A model generated the notes under the pieces. That model saw only the letters and a program-made list of their open reading frames with translations, made no database searches and was not told the DNA's origin. The position numbers were made by a program, and so were the translations under genes. Shown here in pieces: positions 14,073 through 22,510 of a stretch of DNA of 25,259 nt. Origin of the DNA: CAIQOK01 sp043781315. GTDB lineage: Bacteria; Verrucomicrobiota; Verrucomicrobiia; Limisphaerales; CAIQOK01. Position 1 is the stretch's first letter; every line of letters begins with the position of its first letter. Location: NCBI GenBank assembly GCA_043781315.1, contig JAYWBR010000474.1, forward strand, positions 1 through 25,259. Direction: 5' to 3'.

Positions 14073-15209
14073 ATGGCCAAGCGCGACTATTACGAAATCC
14101 TCGGCGTGGAACGCACCGCGACCGATGAGGAACTGAAGAAGGCCTACCGCAAGCAGGCCGTCAAATTTCATCCCGACAAAAACCCCGGCGACAAATCCGC
14201 CGAGGAAAATTTCAAGCAGCTCGGCGAGGCGTACGAAATCTTGAGCGACCCGCAGCAGCGCGCGGTGTATGACCGGCATGGCCACGCCGCCTTTGACAAG
14301 CGCGCCGGCGGCGGCGGTTTTGGGCGCGGCCAGCAGGCCCACGATCCGTTCGACATTTTCCGCGAAGTGTTCGGCGGCGGCAGCATTCTCGACGAACTGT
14401 TTGGCAACGGCGGCCGCAACGATCCCAACGCCCCGCAGCGCGGAGACGACCTGCGGTTCGATCTGGAAATCACCTTTGAGGAAGCCGCCCACGGCTGCGA
14501 AAAGGAAATCACCGTGACCAAGCCCGAACGTTGCGCCGACTGCAGCGGGGCCGGGGCCGAGCCGGGATCCAAAGTCAAAACCTGCACCACCTGCGGCGGG
14601 CGCGGCCAGGTGCTCAGTTCGCGCGGCATTTTCAGCGTGGCCCAGCCCTGTCCGCATTGCCACGGCGCGGGACGGGTGGTGGAAAAACCCTGCCGCACCT
14701 GCCGGGGTGCGGGCCGGCGGGACAAACCCTCGACCATCAAACTGCGGATTCCCGCCGGGGTGGACACCGGTTCGCGCCTGCGTTCGTCCGGCAACGGCGA
14801 GGCTGGCGTGCGCGGCGGACCGTCCGGCGATTTGTATGTCGTGCTGCATGTGAAGGCGCACGAACTTTTCCACCGCGAAGGCGACGATCTGCTGTGCGAA
14901 ATTCCCGTGAGCTTTGTGCAGGCCGCGCTGGGTGCGGAGATTGAGGTCCCCACCCTGACCGGCAAGGCGGAAATAAAAATCCCGGCCGGCACGCAGCCGG
15001 GTGCCATGTTCCGGCTCAAGGGCAAGGGCATCAAAAATGTCCAGGGCAACGGCCAGGGCGACTTGCATGTCCGCATGAATGTCGAGGTGCCCACGCATCT
15101 GGACAGCGCGCAAAAGGCCAAGCTCCAGGAATTCGCCGAACTGTGCAACGGCAAGGAAAGCCCGCTGCGCGAAGGCTTTTTCGAGAAGGCGAAGAAGTTG
15201 TTTCATTGA
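14073..15209 (+). CDS. dnaJ: Chaperone protein DnaJ
   Basis: The 378-aa type I Hsp40 has a J domain at residues 4-70, with the HPD motif at 33-35 (KFHPDKNPGD). A Gly/Phe-poor glycine linker follows (GGGGFGRGQ, FGGGSILDEL), then four CxxCxGxG zinc repeats from about residue 154 (CADCSGAG, CTTCGGRG, CPHCHGAG, CRTCRGAG), and C-terminal substrate-binding domains (GDLYVVLHVKAHELFHREGDDL, QPGAMFRLKGKGI). It delivers unfolded clients to DnaK and stimulates its ATPase. It is in the same unit as grpE. Confidence 0.97.
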   Translation: MAKRDYYEILGVERTATDEELKKAYRKQAVKFHPDKNPGDKSAEENFKQLGEAYEILSDPQQRAVYDRHGHAAFDKRAGGGGFGRGQQAHDPFDIFREVFGGGSILDELFGNGGRNDPNAPQRGDDLRFDLEITFEEAAHGCEKEITVTKPERCADCSGAGAEPGSKVKTCTTCGGRGQVLSSRGIFSVAQPCPHCHGAGRVVEKPCRTCRGAGRRDKPSTIKLRIPAGVDTGSRLRSSGNGEAGVRGGPSGDLYVVLHVKAHELFHREGDDLLCEIPVSFVQAALGAEIEVPTLTGKAEIKIPAGTQPGAMFRLKGKGIKNVQGNGQGDLHVRMNVEVPTHLDSAQKAKLQEFAELCNGKESPLREGFFEKAKKLFH

Positions 15210-15211
15210 GG

Positions 15212-15269
15212 CGTGAGGAGTGAAACGTGATTCAGACAGTCCGTTTCCGTTCACGTTTCACGCATCACG
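15212..15269. repeat. Inverted repeat GTGAAACGTGA between dnaJ and rsmE
   Basis: CGTGAGGAGTGAAACGTGA (15212-15230) and TCACGTTTCACGCATCACG (15251-15269) are inverted copies with 17 of 19 bases matching, around a 20-base loop. The element fills the gap from 3 bases after the dnaJ stop to 12 bases before rsmE. No T tract follows, so it is not a standard terminator. Confidence 0.75.
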
Positions 15270-15281
15270 TTTTACAAGCCC

Positions 15282-16028
15282 ATGCACCGCTTTTATCTGC
15301 CACCCGCCGAATGCCAGACCGGTTCCCCTGCCCTGACCGGTCGCGAGGCGCACCATGCCGTGCGCGTCCTGCGATTGCGGCGCGGCGATGCAGTCACCGT
15401 CCTGGACGGCGCGGGTTTGGAGTTAAGTTGTGTTGTCCACGCGAGCGACCGTGATTTGGTTCAGCTTGCCGTCTTGAAAAAAAATCTCCTACCTGCGCCC
15501 AGACATCAAATCACCTTGCTGCAAGCCATCCCCAAGGGAAAAATCATCGAGTCCATCATTCAGAAAGCGGTGGAACTCGGCGTGCATCGCATCGTGCCGC
15601 TGCTGACCGAGCGAGTCACCACGCGGCTCGACGGCGACAACGCGGCGCACAAGGCGGAGAAGCTGCAACACGTCGCCATCGAAGCCATCAAGCAATGTGG
15701 CTCGGCCTGGCTGCCGAAAATTGAAACGCCGCTGACGCCCGGGGAATTTCTGGCGCGCGGCGAGAAATTTGATCTGCCGCTCATCGCCTCGCTGCAACCC
15801 GGCGCGCGACCGGCGCGGGAATATTTTCAAAATTTTCAAACCGAACGCGGATGCAAACCAGCCAGCGTCTGCATCTGGATCGGGCCGGAAGGAGATTTCA
15901 CAGCGGCGGAAGTTAGTGCGGCGCAGGCCGCCGGTGCATTGCCGATCACGCTGGGCCGGCTGGTGCTGCGCGTGGAAACCGCCGCCACTTACTGCCTCTC
16001 GATTCTAAACCACGAGCTGCAAGCGTAG
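15282..16028 (+). CDS. rsmE: 16S rRNA m3U1498 methyltransferase
   Basis: The 248-aa protein has an N-terminal PUA-like domain (MHRFYLP...LTGREAHHAVRVLRLRRGDAVTVLDGAG) and a C-terminal SPOUT methyltransferase with the trefoil-knot motifs IQKAVELGVHRIVPLLTER, WIGPEGDFTAAE and LGRLVLRVETAATYCLSIL. It methylates N3 of U1498 in 16S rRNA. Placement after dnaJ is common in bacterial genomes. Length is normal. Confidence 0.95.
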   Translation: MHRFYLPPAECQTGSPALTGREAHHAVRVLRLRRGDAVTVLDGAGLELSCVVHASDRDLVQLAVLKKNLLPAPRHQITLLQAIPKGKIIESIIQKAVELGVHRIVPLLTERVTTRLDGDNAAHKAEKLQHVAIEAIKQCGSAWLPKIETPLTPGEFLARGEKFDLPLIASLQPGARPAREYFQNFQTERGCKPASVCIWIGPEGDFTAAEVSAAQAAGALPITLGRLVLRVETAATYCLSILNHELQA

Positions 16029-16086
16029 GCAACGCGCCAAAAGTTGGTGGTTCAGGAATGCGATTCAGCGAACTCCGCCGCCATCA

Positions 16087-16326
16087 TCAACCCAGCTTCG
16101 CGTGGCTGCCGTCGCAGAACGCACCGTTCTTGGAGTGTTTGCAGCCGCACCAGGCCACGGTCTTGGCTTCGGCGATGTCTATCTTCAACGGGGCGAACGT
16201 GGAGCCTTTGTGCGAACCGTCGCAGAAGGGCTGGCTCTTGGAATTCCCGCAACTGCACCAATAATAGGTGCCGGGCTTGGTGGGTTGGACGAAGGGAGAT
16301 TTCGCGGCGATTCTGGGTTCACTCAT
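16087..16326 (-). CDS. Double CDGSH iron-sulfur domain protein
   Basis: The 79-aa protein carries two CDGSH zinc-finger-like domains, each expected to bind a [2Fe-2S] cluster by three Cys and one His. Domain 1: C24-S-C26 ... C35-D-G-S-H39, with the conserved Pro (SKSQPFCDGSH). Domain 2: C60-G-C62 ... C71-D-G-S-H75, in which the conserved Pro is Ala (SKNGAFCDGSH). Such soluble bacterial proteins are relatives of MitoNEET/Miner2; their exact role is unsettled (redox or cluster transfer). It is convergent with rsmE and stands alone on this strand. Confidence 0.93.
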   Translation of the reverse strand: MSEPRIAAKSPFVQPTKPGTYYWCSCGNSKSQPFCDGSHKGSTFAPLKIDIAEAKTVAWCGCKHSKNGAFCDGSHAKLG

Positions 16327-16522
16327 GGCTCCTGAATATCAGATGGGAGCGACGCAGCAACTGATAATTTTTTTGTGGGCGATCCTGCCGCGCTGCCGGA
16401 CACTGCGGCAACGACACCCCGACTGAGTTTGGGACGCTGCCCGCCCGCAAACAGGATTGCGCTGGCGCTTCCCCAACACGTAACATGTCCGCTTCGTTGT
16501 CCGTTCACGATTGAAATAAAAA

Positions 16523-18430
16523 ATGTCCACCATCATCACCGCCACTGAAATCACCGTCCGCTACGGCGAGCGCGCTGTCATTGACGCCGCCACGCTTTCC
16601 ATTGACGAAGGCGACCGCATCGGGCTGGTCGGTCGCAACGGCTGCGGCAAGACCACTTTTTTGAAGCTGCTCGCCGGGGTGCAAACGCCGGACAGCGGCG
16701 ATGTCTCGCGGCGGCGCGATCTCGTCGTGAGTTACCTGCCGCAGGATTTCATGCTGGATGCGACGAAAAGCGTTTATGAAAACATCCGCGACGGCGCGCA
16801 GCCGGTGCTGGATTTGATCGCCGAGTTTGAATCGCTGCCGCACGACTCGAAGCGGCACGAGGAAGTGGAGCATCGCATCCAGGCGCTCGAAGGGTGGACG
16901 CTCGATCAACGCATCGAGACGGCGATGTCGCATTTGAATTGCGCGGCGGGCGACCGGCGGGTGGACACGCTTTCCGGCGGTGAGAAGCGGCGCGTGGCGA
17001 TGTGCCGCGCCATTGTTTCGTTGCCGGACTTTTTGATCCTCGACGAGCCGACGAACCATCTCGATCCCGAATCCATTGACTGGGTGGCGGATTTCCTCGA
17101 CGAGTTTCACGGCACGTTTCTGGTGGTCACGCATGACCGCTACTTTCTCGACCGCGTCGCCAAGCGGATGGTGGAGTTGTACGACGGGAATTTCTGGTCG
17201 CAGAACGGCAACTACACCGATTACCTGCTCGCCAAGGCCGAACGGCAGGAGGCCGACGCGACCGTCGAGCACAAGCGCCAGATGTTTTTGAAGAAGGAAC
17301 TTGCCTGGGTGCGCCAAGGCCCGCGTGCGCAACGCAGCAAGCAGAAGGATCGTTTCGAGCGTTACTACGATGAGGCCGCGAAGGACGGGCCGATGATTGA
17401 GGAGGACATGGAACTCGTCATCCCGCCGCCGCCGCAACTGGGCAATCGCACCGTGGAAGTGGCCGAACTCGGCATGACGCTCGGCGGCAAAAAATTGTTC
17501 GGCGGGTTCAACTACACGTTCGAGAACGGCCAGCGCATCGGCGTGTGCGGACGGAACGGTCTCGGCAAAACCACGCTGCTCAAGGCCATCATCGGCCAGC
17601 TTCCGCCCACGGAAGGCACGGTGAAGATCGGCCAGCTCACCAAGTTCAACTACGTGGATCAGGGCCGCCTGCAATTGAACGAAGAGCGCACCGTGTTGGA
17701 CGAGGCGTCCGACGGCACGGAGTTCGTGATCTGGGGCGATTCAAAAATCTCGGTGCGTTCATATCTGAAACGCTTTCTGTTCGCCGATGACCGCATCACC
17801 ACGCAGGTGAAGAAACTCAGCGGCGGCGAACGCAGCCGGCTGTTGCTCGCCAAGATTTTGAAGTGCGGCGGCAACTTTCTCATCCTCGACGAACCGACGA
17901 ACGATCTGGATCTGCCGACGTTGCGCGTGCTGGAGGAGGCGTTGATCGCCTTTCCCGGCATGGTGCTCGTGGTGAGCCATGACCGGTATTTCCTGAATCG
18001 CGTCTGCACGAACATTCTCGCGTTCGAGGGCGACGGAAAAATTTCGCACAGCGTCGGGGATTACGATTATTACTTGGAGAAGAAACAACGCGAGGCCGCC
18101 GAAGCCGCGCGCTGGCTCGCGGTGGAAACCGCCGCCAAGAACAAAGCCGCCGCTGCCAAGACGGCGGCCGCAGCGAAGGCCGGCAAACCGCGCAAGCTGT
18201 CCTTCAAAGAAACGCGCGAACTCGAAGGCATGGAGGCGCACATCCACGGCATGGAGGCGGAGATCGCCCGCATTGAAAACCTGTTTGCCACGCCGGATTT
18301 TCACCGCACGCACGGCGCGCAGATGAGCCAGTTGACCGTCCAGCTTGAAGCCACGCGGGCGGAGGTCGCCCAGTCGTACAAGCGGTGGGAGGAGCTGGAG
18401 GCGCTCAAGGCCGAGTCGCAGAAAGTCTGA
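16523..18430 (+). CDS. uup: ABC-F ATPase, Uup type
   Basis: The 635-aa protein has two ABC domains without membrane parts. Domain 1: Walker A GLVGRNGCGKTT (residues 35-45), signature LSGGEKRR, Walker B FLILDEPTNHLD. Domain 2: Walker A GRNGLGKTT near 342, signature LSGGERSR, FLILDEPTNDLD. Linker residues 234-300 are charged (KKELAWVRQGPRAQRSKQKDR). An Ala/Lys-rich linker then leads to a C-terminal coiled coil (LSFKETRELEGMEAHIHGMEAEIARIENL), the Uup-specific domain known to bind DNA or ribosomes. ABC-F proteins act on the ribosomal E site. The KLSFKE-x-RELE motif and NDLD box favour Uup over EttA. Confidence 0.92.
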   Translation: MSTIITATEITVRYGERAVIDAATLSIDEGDRIGLVGRNGCGKTTFLKLLAGVQTPDSGDVSRRRDLVVSYLPQDFMLDATKSVYENIRDGAQPVLDLIAEFESLPHDSKRHEEVEHRIQALEGWTLDQRIETAMSHLNCAAGDRRVDTLSGGEKRRVAMCRAIVSLPDFLILDEPTNHLDPESIDWVADFLDEFHGTFLVVTHDRYFLDRVAKRMVELYDGNFWSQNGNYTDYLLAKAERQEADATVEHKRQMFLKKELAWVRQGPRAQRSKQKDRFERYYDEAAKDGPMIEEDMELVIPPPPQLGNRTVEVAELGMTLGGKKLFGGFNYTFENGQRIGVCGRNGLGKTTLLKAIIGQLPPTEGTVKIGQLTKFNYVDQGRLQLNEERTVLDEASDGTEFVIWGDSKISVRSYLKRFLFADDRITTQVKKLSGGERSRLLLAKILKCGGNFLILDEPTNDLDLPTLRVLEEALIAFPGMVLVVSHDRYFLNRVCTNILAFEGDGKISHSVGDYDYYLEKKQREAAEAARWLAVETAAKNKAAAAKTAAAAKAGKPRKLSFKETRELEGMEAHIHGMEAEIARIENLFATPDFHRTHGAQMSQLTVQLEATRAEVAQSYKRWEELEALKAESQKV

Positions 18431-18560
18431 TGGATTTTGCGGACCGTTGACCCGACCGGCCCCCGATCGGTTTTCAATTTTGAAAAAAACCGCAGGCTCC
18501 GATCTTGACTCTGCCCGGGCAATCGCCAGACTTGCAGAAGCCGCAGTTTTGGTTTTCGGT

Positions 18561-18653
18561 GGAGAGATGGCCGAGTGGCTGAAGGCGCTAGTTTGCTAAA
18601 CTGGTATACCCCTTAAAAGGGTATCGGGGGTTCGAATCCCCCTCTCTCCGCCA
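18561..18653 (+). tRNA. tRNA-Ser (anticodon GCU), CCA encoded
   Basis: The acceptor stem GGAGAGA/TCTCTCC closes the gene, followed by G and an encoded CCA. The D arm is GCCGAGTGGCTGAAGGC. The anticodon stem CTAGT/ACTGG holds loop TTGCTAA, with GCT at 18595-18597 reading AGC/AGU. A long variable arm (TATACCC/GGGTATC) is the class II mark of tRNA-Ser. The T arm is GGGGG-TTCGAAT-CCCCC. The adjacent lipoprotein gene converges and ends 10 bases downstream. Confidence 0.97.
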
Positions 18654-18662
18654 TCTTCATTA

Positions 18663-19076
18663 TCAAGCACTTTTGCCTGTGTTGTAAATGCTCGTATACT
18701 GTTTGCCGTCGCGAGTTGTCTCCAGAACATAGTTCAAAGCCGCACCAAGCTCCGGCCCGTAATAACCGAGCAGCGCTTTGCCAGCCAACTCGTTTGTGGC
18801 CGGCGGCCCGAACGCAGCCGTAAGGAATGATTGAAGCTGGGTGAAATGGTTGCCAACGATGTAAACTTGGAAACCGTCGGCATCCTCTTTGTAGCGCCAG
18901 TCCGCTGCGAACTTTGGCAAAGCGTTCGTCGGTTGCGTACGCGCTCCAAACTTGGATAAATGCTGGAGAATGAACGTGCCCAAGTCGCCGGATTGCTTGC
19001 TGTAACCGGGGAAATCGTCCGCGCTCGAACATCCGAGCAGAAGCGCGAGAGCAACAAATGGTAGAATGCGAGTCAT
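18663..19076 (-). CDS. Small predicted lipoprotein, 137 aa
   Basis: The N-terminus MTRILPFVALALLLGCSSADD is a lipoprotein signal peptide with lipobox LLLGC, so C16 should be lipidated. The mature part contains no motif I recognise (DLGTFILQHLSKFGARTQP..., FAADWRYKEDADGFQVYIVGNHFTQLQSFLTAAFG, ELGAALNYVLETTRDGKQYTSIYN). The DGFQVYIVGNHFTQLQSFL stretch looks like a compact alpha/beta unit. It lies 17 bases after gpsA on the same strand and could ride on the plsY-gpsA message. GC is lower than in its neighbours. Function unknown. Confidence 0.75.
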   Translation of the reverse strand: MTRILPFVALALLLGCSSADDFPGYSKQSGDLGTFILQHLSKFGARTQPTNALPKFAADWRYKEDADGFQVYIVGNHFTQLQSFLTAAFGPPATNELAGKALLGYYGPELGAALNYVLETTRDGKQYTSIYNTGKSA

Positions 19077-19093
19077 GTGCTACGAAGTCCGCC

Positions 19094-20071
19094 TCAGTCT
19101 TCCGCCTTGAACGCCCGCATGATCAGATCGCGCACGGCCTTCTTCGGATCCTTGCCTTCGTAGAGCAGCGCATGGACTTCATCAATGATCGGCGTTGCCA
19201 CGTTCTTCTCCCGCGCCAGCCGGTGCGCCGAACGCGCGGTCGGATAGCCTTCCGCCAGTTTCGGATTGGACGCCTGCACCGCCGCCAGCGTTTCCCCGCG
19301 CCCCAGCCGCGCGCCCAGTTCGCGATTGCGACTCTGGCTGGAAAAACACGTCAGCATCAGATCGCCCAGTCCGCTGAGGCCCGCAAAAGTTTCCGCCTGC
19401 GCGCCGCACGCCACCCCGAGCCGCCGCATCTCCGACAACGCCCGCGTGACGAGTCCCGCCTTCGTGTTGTCCCCAAAGCCCAGGCCGTCGCTCACGCCCG
19501 CCGCAATGGCGATGACGTTCTTCAACGCACCGCCATACTCGACGCCCAGCAGATCCGTGCTGCGATAAATGCGGAACTCCGGGCGATGAAACAGTCCCTG
19601 CACCGTGCGCGCCGTGAGATCGCTGGCGCACGCGCACACGACCGCCGAGGGAATCCCGAGCGCGACCTCGCGCGCGAAGCTCGGCCCGGACAGCGCGGCC
19701 ACGCGGTCCGCTGGCGCGAGTTCGCGCAGGATGCGGCTCATGGTCTGGCCGGTTTCAAATTCCACGCCCTTGGTCACACTGACGAAAATGCCCGGATGCC
19801 CTTTCAACCGCTCGGCGATCGCACGGAAGGCGCGCGACGGAATCGCCAGCAGCAGACATTCGCTCCCGCCGACCGCCTTGGAAAAATCCGCCTCCAGCCG
19901 CCAGTCCATGGGCAGTTGCACGCCCGGCAGATAATGTTCGCTGCGGCCCAGGCGGAGTTCGTCGAGCAGTTCCGCGCGGTGGTTCCACAGCGTCACGTCG
20001 TTGCCGTTCTCATGCAGCACCTTGGCCAGCGCCGTGCCCCACGCGCCCGCACCCAGCACGGTGATCTTCAT
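19094..20071 (-). CDS. gpsA: Glycerol-3-phosphate dehydrogenase [NAD(P)+]
   Basis: The 325-aa cytosolic enzyme reduces dihydroxyacetone phosphate to sn-glycerol-3-phosphate for phospholipid synthesis. Visible are the Rossmann start MKITVLGAGAWGTALAKVLHENG, SVTKGVE, LSGPSFAREVALGIPSAVV, and the catalytic-site region GGALKNVIAIAAGVSDGLGFGDNTKAGLVTR (Lys in GALKN). GLSGLGDLMLTCFSSQSRNRELG follows. The start ATG overlaps the plsY stop as ATGA (20068-20071), so product and consumer of G3P are translationally coupled. Confidence 0.97.
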   Translation of the reverse strand: MKITVLGAGAWGTALAKVLHENGNDVTLWNHRAELLDELRLGRSEHYLPGVQLPMDWRLEADFSKAVGGSECLLLAIPSRAFRAIAERLKGHPGIFVSVTKGVEFETGQTMSRILRELAPADRVAALSGPSFAREVALGIPSAVVCACASDLTARTVQGLFHRPEFRIYRSTDLLGVEYGGALKNVIAIAAGVSDGLGFGDNTKAGLVTRALSEMRRLGVACGAQAETFAGLSGLGDLMLTCFSSQSRNRELGARLGRGETLAAVQASNPKLAEGYPTARSAHRLAREKNVATPIIDEVHALLYEGKDPKKAVRDLIMRAFKAED

Positions 20072-20748
20072 TTCGCGGCCTCCTTGGTTTTGAATTCGAT
20101 GCGGTTCTCCGTGCCGGCCATGAGTCGTTGAATGTTTTTTTTATGCTTCACAATCGCCAGCGCGCCCAAGGCTCCCGTGATGATCGTCAGCCCGGTGTTC
20201 TGCGTGGTGAACCACGTCGCAAACGGCAGCGCCGCCGCCCCCGCGATGGAGCCGACGGAAACATAGCGGGTCGCCGCAAACAGCACGGCGAACACGATGA
20301 CCACGATGAGCAACGCCCACGGCACGAGCGCGCCCATCACGCCCGCAGTGGTCGCGATGCCTTTGCCGCCTTTGAAGTTGAGCCAGCAGGTGTAATTGTG
20401 CCCGAGAATCGCGCCAACGCCGGCGATGACTTTGAAGCGTAGTTGAAATTCCACCGGCTCGTTTTGAAAGGAGACGAACAGCCCGGAGAAATGCGGCGCG
20501 AGCCAGTTGAAAACGAGCGGAGCGATGAACGCGCAGGCCGCATAGCCTTTCAACGCGTCCACGAGCAGCACGAAAATCCCGAGCGCCTTGCCGACGGTGC
20601 GGAACACGTTGGTCGCGCCCATGTTCTTGCTACCAACGGTGCGGATGTCCACGCCCTTCGCCCGGCCCACGAGATAGCCCGTCGGAATCGCGCCCAGCAG
20701 ATACGCGGCGAACACGGTGATGGAGTAGCACAAGACTGACACGCGCAC
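20068..20748 (-). CDS. plsY: Acyl-phosphate:glycerol-3-phosphate acyltransferase PlsY
   Basis: The 226-aa membrane enzyme adds the first acyl chain to glycerol-3-phosphate from acyl-phosphate. The family motifs are AYLLGAIPTGYLVGRAKGVDIRTVGSKNMGATNVFR (N-terminal), DALKGYAA, GHNYTCWLNFKGGKGIATTAGV (the K-G-G-K-G site) and a final HKKNIQRLMAGTENRI. It begins with GTG at 20748; another GTG two codons on is possible. It is first in the plsY-gpsA unit. The product is larger than the usual ~200 aa because of an insert after the DALKGYAA helix (LAPHFSGLFVSFQNEPVEFQL). Confidence 0.95.
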   Translation of the reverse strand: MRVSVLCYSITVFAAYLLGAIPTGYLVGRAKGVDIRTVGSKNMGATNVFRTVGKALGIFVLLVDALKGYAACAFIAPLVFNWLAPHFSGLFVSFQNEPVEFQLRFKVIAGVGAILGHNYTCWLNFKGGKGIATTAGVMGALVPWALLIVVIVFAVLFAATRYVSVGSIAGAAALPFATWFTTQNTGLTIITGALGALAIVKHKKNIQRLMAGTENRIEFKTKEAAK

Positions 20749-20860
20749 ACTTTATGAAGCAGCCGCGCAAAGTCCAAAAAGAAAAGTGGCGGGGCCGTTT
20801 ACTATCCGCCGGGAGCGCCGCGCGCAGAACGGCACGGAGGCGAAGGAAAATTTCTTTCCG

Positions 20861-20895
20861 CCTTCGCCCCCTTCGCCCCCTTCGCCCCCTTCGCG
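20861..20895. repeat. Tandem 9-bp repeat CCTTCGCCC (about 3.9 copies)
   Basis: CCTTCGCCC repeats at 20861, 20870, 20879 and partially at 20888 in the gap between plsY and the oxidoreductase. An inverted GGCGAAGG lies at about 20839-20846, so the first copy can also close a hairpin. The remaining gap (20749-20951) shows no other structure I can name. Slippage-prone; no function is implied. Confidence 0.8.
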
Positions 20896-20951
20896 CGACG
20901 AAACGGAATTTCAACTTCCAGTGACCCGCCGTCACTGCCACACTCGGCCGC

Positions 20952-21995
20952 GTGGCAACTCCAACTGCAAAAATTCGTGTCGCCGTTCTCGGCACCGGCT
21001 CGCTCGGTCAACATCACGTCCGCGTCTATGCCGAACTCGCGGTGGCGCACCAAGTCGAGCTGACCGGTATCTTCGACGCCCACGCCGAAACCGCCCGCAA
21101 AATCGCCGCCAAACACAACCTGCGCGTGTTCAGCTCCGTCGCCGAAGCCGCTGCCAGCGCCGACGCGCTCAACATCGTCACGCCGACCAGCACGCACTTC
21201 GACCTCGCCAAACAACTGCTCGCGAGCGGCAAGCATGTCCTCGTCGAAAAGCCGATGACCGACAACACCGAGCAGGCCGCCGAACTTGTCCAGCTCGCGC
21301 AACAGCACAACTGCGTCCTGCAAGTCGGCCATGTCGAACGCTTCAATCCCGTTTTCAAATATCTGGAAAGCGCCGCGCCCGACCCGCGCTTCATCGAGAC
21401 CCATCGCCTCTCACCCTACCCGGCCCGCTCCACCGACATCGGCGTCGTGCTCGACCTGATGATTCACGATCTTGACGTGATTCTCGCGTTCGTGAAATCG
21501 CCTGTGACCAGCGTGGACGCCGTGGGCATTCCCGTGTTGAGCAAGAGCGAGGACATCGCCAACGTGCGCCTACGCTTCGCCAACGGCTGCGTCGCCAATC
21601 TTACCGCCAGCCGCGTCAGCCCGGAGCGGATGCGGAAGATTCGCGTCTTCAGCGGCGGCGCGACACCCAGCTACATCTCGCTCGATTATCGCGCGCAGGA
21701 AGGTTTCATCTATCGCATCGCCCGCGACGGTGAGGAGGAAAGCTCGCTGCTCAAAAAAATCATGGCCGCGAAACTCGGCGTCGGCAAAGACTCCAACATC
21801 GTCAGCCAGTTCGGCGGCAAGAAAATCGTCCGCGAGCCGGTGCCGATTGCGAAGGACGAACCGCTCAAGCTCGAACTGCAACACTTCGTCGAGTGCGTCC
21901 GCGAACGACAAACGCCGATGGTCAGCGGCGAATCCGCCAAACGCGCGTTGGACCTGGCGTTTGAAATCACACGGCAGGTGCAGCAATCAAAATGA
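20952..21995 (+). CDS. Gfo/Idh/MocA-family oxidoreductase, possibly lipid A-related
   Basis: The 347-aa protein starts with GTG. It opens with an NAD(P)-binding Rossmann fold, IRVAVLGTGSLGQHHVRVYAEL, followed by the family's VTPTSTHFDLAKQLLASGKHVLVEKPM (EKP motif) and VGHVERFNP. The substrate domain includes DLMIHDLDVILAF (His of the MIHDLD motif). Relatives next to lpxB in other phyla, such as GnnA, oxidise the 3-position of UDP-GlcNAc to make amide-linked lipid A. The proximity to lpxB here supports a lipid A role, but no GnnB-like aminotransferase is in the window, so the substrate remains open. Confidence 0.85.
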   Translation: MATPTAKIRVAVLGTGSLGQHHVRVYAELAVAHQVELTGIFDAHAETARKIAAKHNLRVFSSVAEAAASADALNIVTPTSTHFDLAKQLLASGKHVLVEKPMTDNTEQAAELVQLAQQHNCVLQVGHVERFNPVFKYLESAAPDPRFIETHRLSPYPARSTDIGVVLDLMIHDLDVILAFVKSPVTSVDAVGIPVLSKSEDIANVRLRFANGCVANLTASRVSPERMRKIRVFSGGATPSYISLDYRAQEGFIYRIARDGEEESSLLKKIMAAKLGVGKDSNIVSQFGGKKIVREPVPIAKDEPLKLELQHFVECVRERQTPMVSGESAKRALDLAFEITRQVQQSK

Positions 21996-22006
21996 AATTC
22001 TAAAAT

Positions 22007-22456
22007 ATGAATAATCAAAGCAATCCAGGCGATGAATCAATCTACGAGAATGGAAATGTTAGAGTAACACGAACGCGTTTGGTCGTTGGGCCAGCTACTT
22101 ACACAATCGCGGCAGTCAGTTCACTCCGAGTTGTTGCGATAGAACCAAACAAGTCCACGTTCCACTGGCTTGCAACATTCGGCGGTTTCTTTGGTCTGAT
22201 GGGTATTCTGCTTGTATTGGGTTCTGATGGGCGCGTCCTAGGCACACTTCTTTTGGTGGCTGGAATCGTTCTGACCGTCTGCGCTGGAATCGTTCTGACC
22301 GTCTGCGCTGGGATTGTGCGCAAACGCTTGAGGCCGAGCTATGGCCTTTGCGTCACGACAAGCGCACAAGAACAACAAGTGCTGGAAAGTCCAACTCTCG
22401 AAGAGGTTCTTTCTGTTGAAGCCGCATTGCATCAAGCAATTTCACTACGGGGTTAA
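22007..22456 (+). CDS. DUF6232-like two-helix membrane protein
   Basis: The 149-aa protein starts with MNNQSNPGDESIYENGNVRVTRTRLVVGPATYTIAAVSSLRVV, a short beta-strand domain resembling DUF6232 (y-e-x-g-x-V-x-V-T-x-x-R-l-x-V-g-x-x-T-Y-x-l). Two membrane segments follow at about residues 55-73 (WLATFGGFFGLMGILLVLG) and 77-103 (LGTLLLVAGIVLTV...). The C-terminal soluble part is about 45 aa. The second membrane segment contains an exact duplication of eight residues, AGIVLTVC. GC is lower than in the flanking genes, so it may be acquired. It sits 11 bases after the oxidoreductase gene, between it and the RAYT cluster. Function unknown. Confidence 0.7.
   Translation: MNNQSNPGDESIYENGNVRVTRTRLVVGPATYTIAAVSSLRVVAIEPNKSTFHWLATFGGFFGLMGILLVLGSDGRVLGTLLLVAGIVLTVCAGIVLTVCAGIVRKRLRPSYGLCVTTSAQEQQVLESPTLEEVLSVEAALHQAISLRG
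22259..22306. repeat. Perfect 24-bp tandem duplication in the membrane segment
   Basis: GCTGGAATCGTTCTGACCGT + CTGC occurs twice back to back (22259-22282, 22283-22306), followed by a decayed third start (GCTGGGATTGTG). It adds eight in-frame residues to a hydrophobic helix. Identity of the copies points to a recent event. Confidence 0.9.
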
Positions 22457-22510
22457 ATCGGGGGAATTTTGAAACCAAAATCCTTCACGCTTGCCGACCC
22501 AACCGCGAAC

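Noticed and set aside
16505..17674. 389-codon minus-strand frame
   Set aside because: Antisense to uup, no recognisable domain, low-complexity composition.
18561..19076. Integration of a mobile island at tRNA-Ser
   Set aside because: No integrase and no repeat of the tRNA 3' end is visible downstream; the next genes are an ordinary minus-strand lipid synthesis unit.
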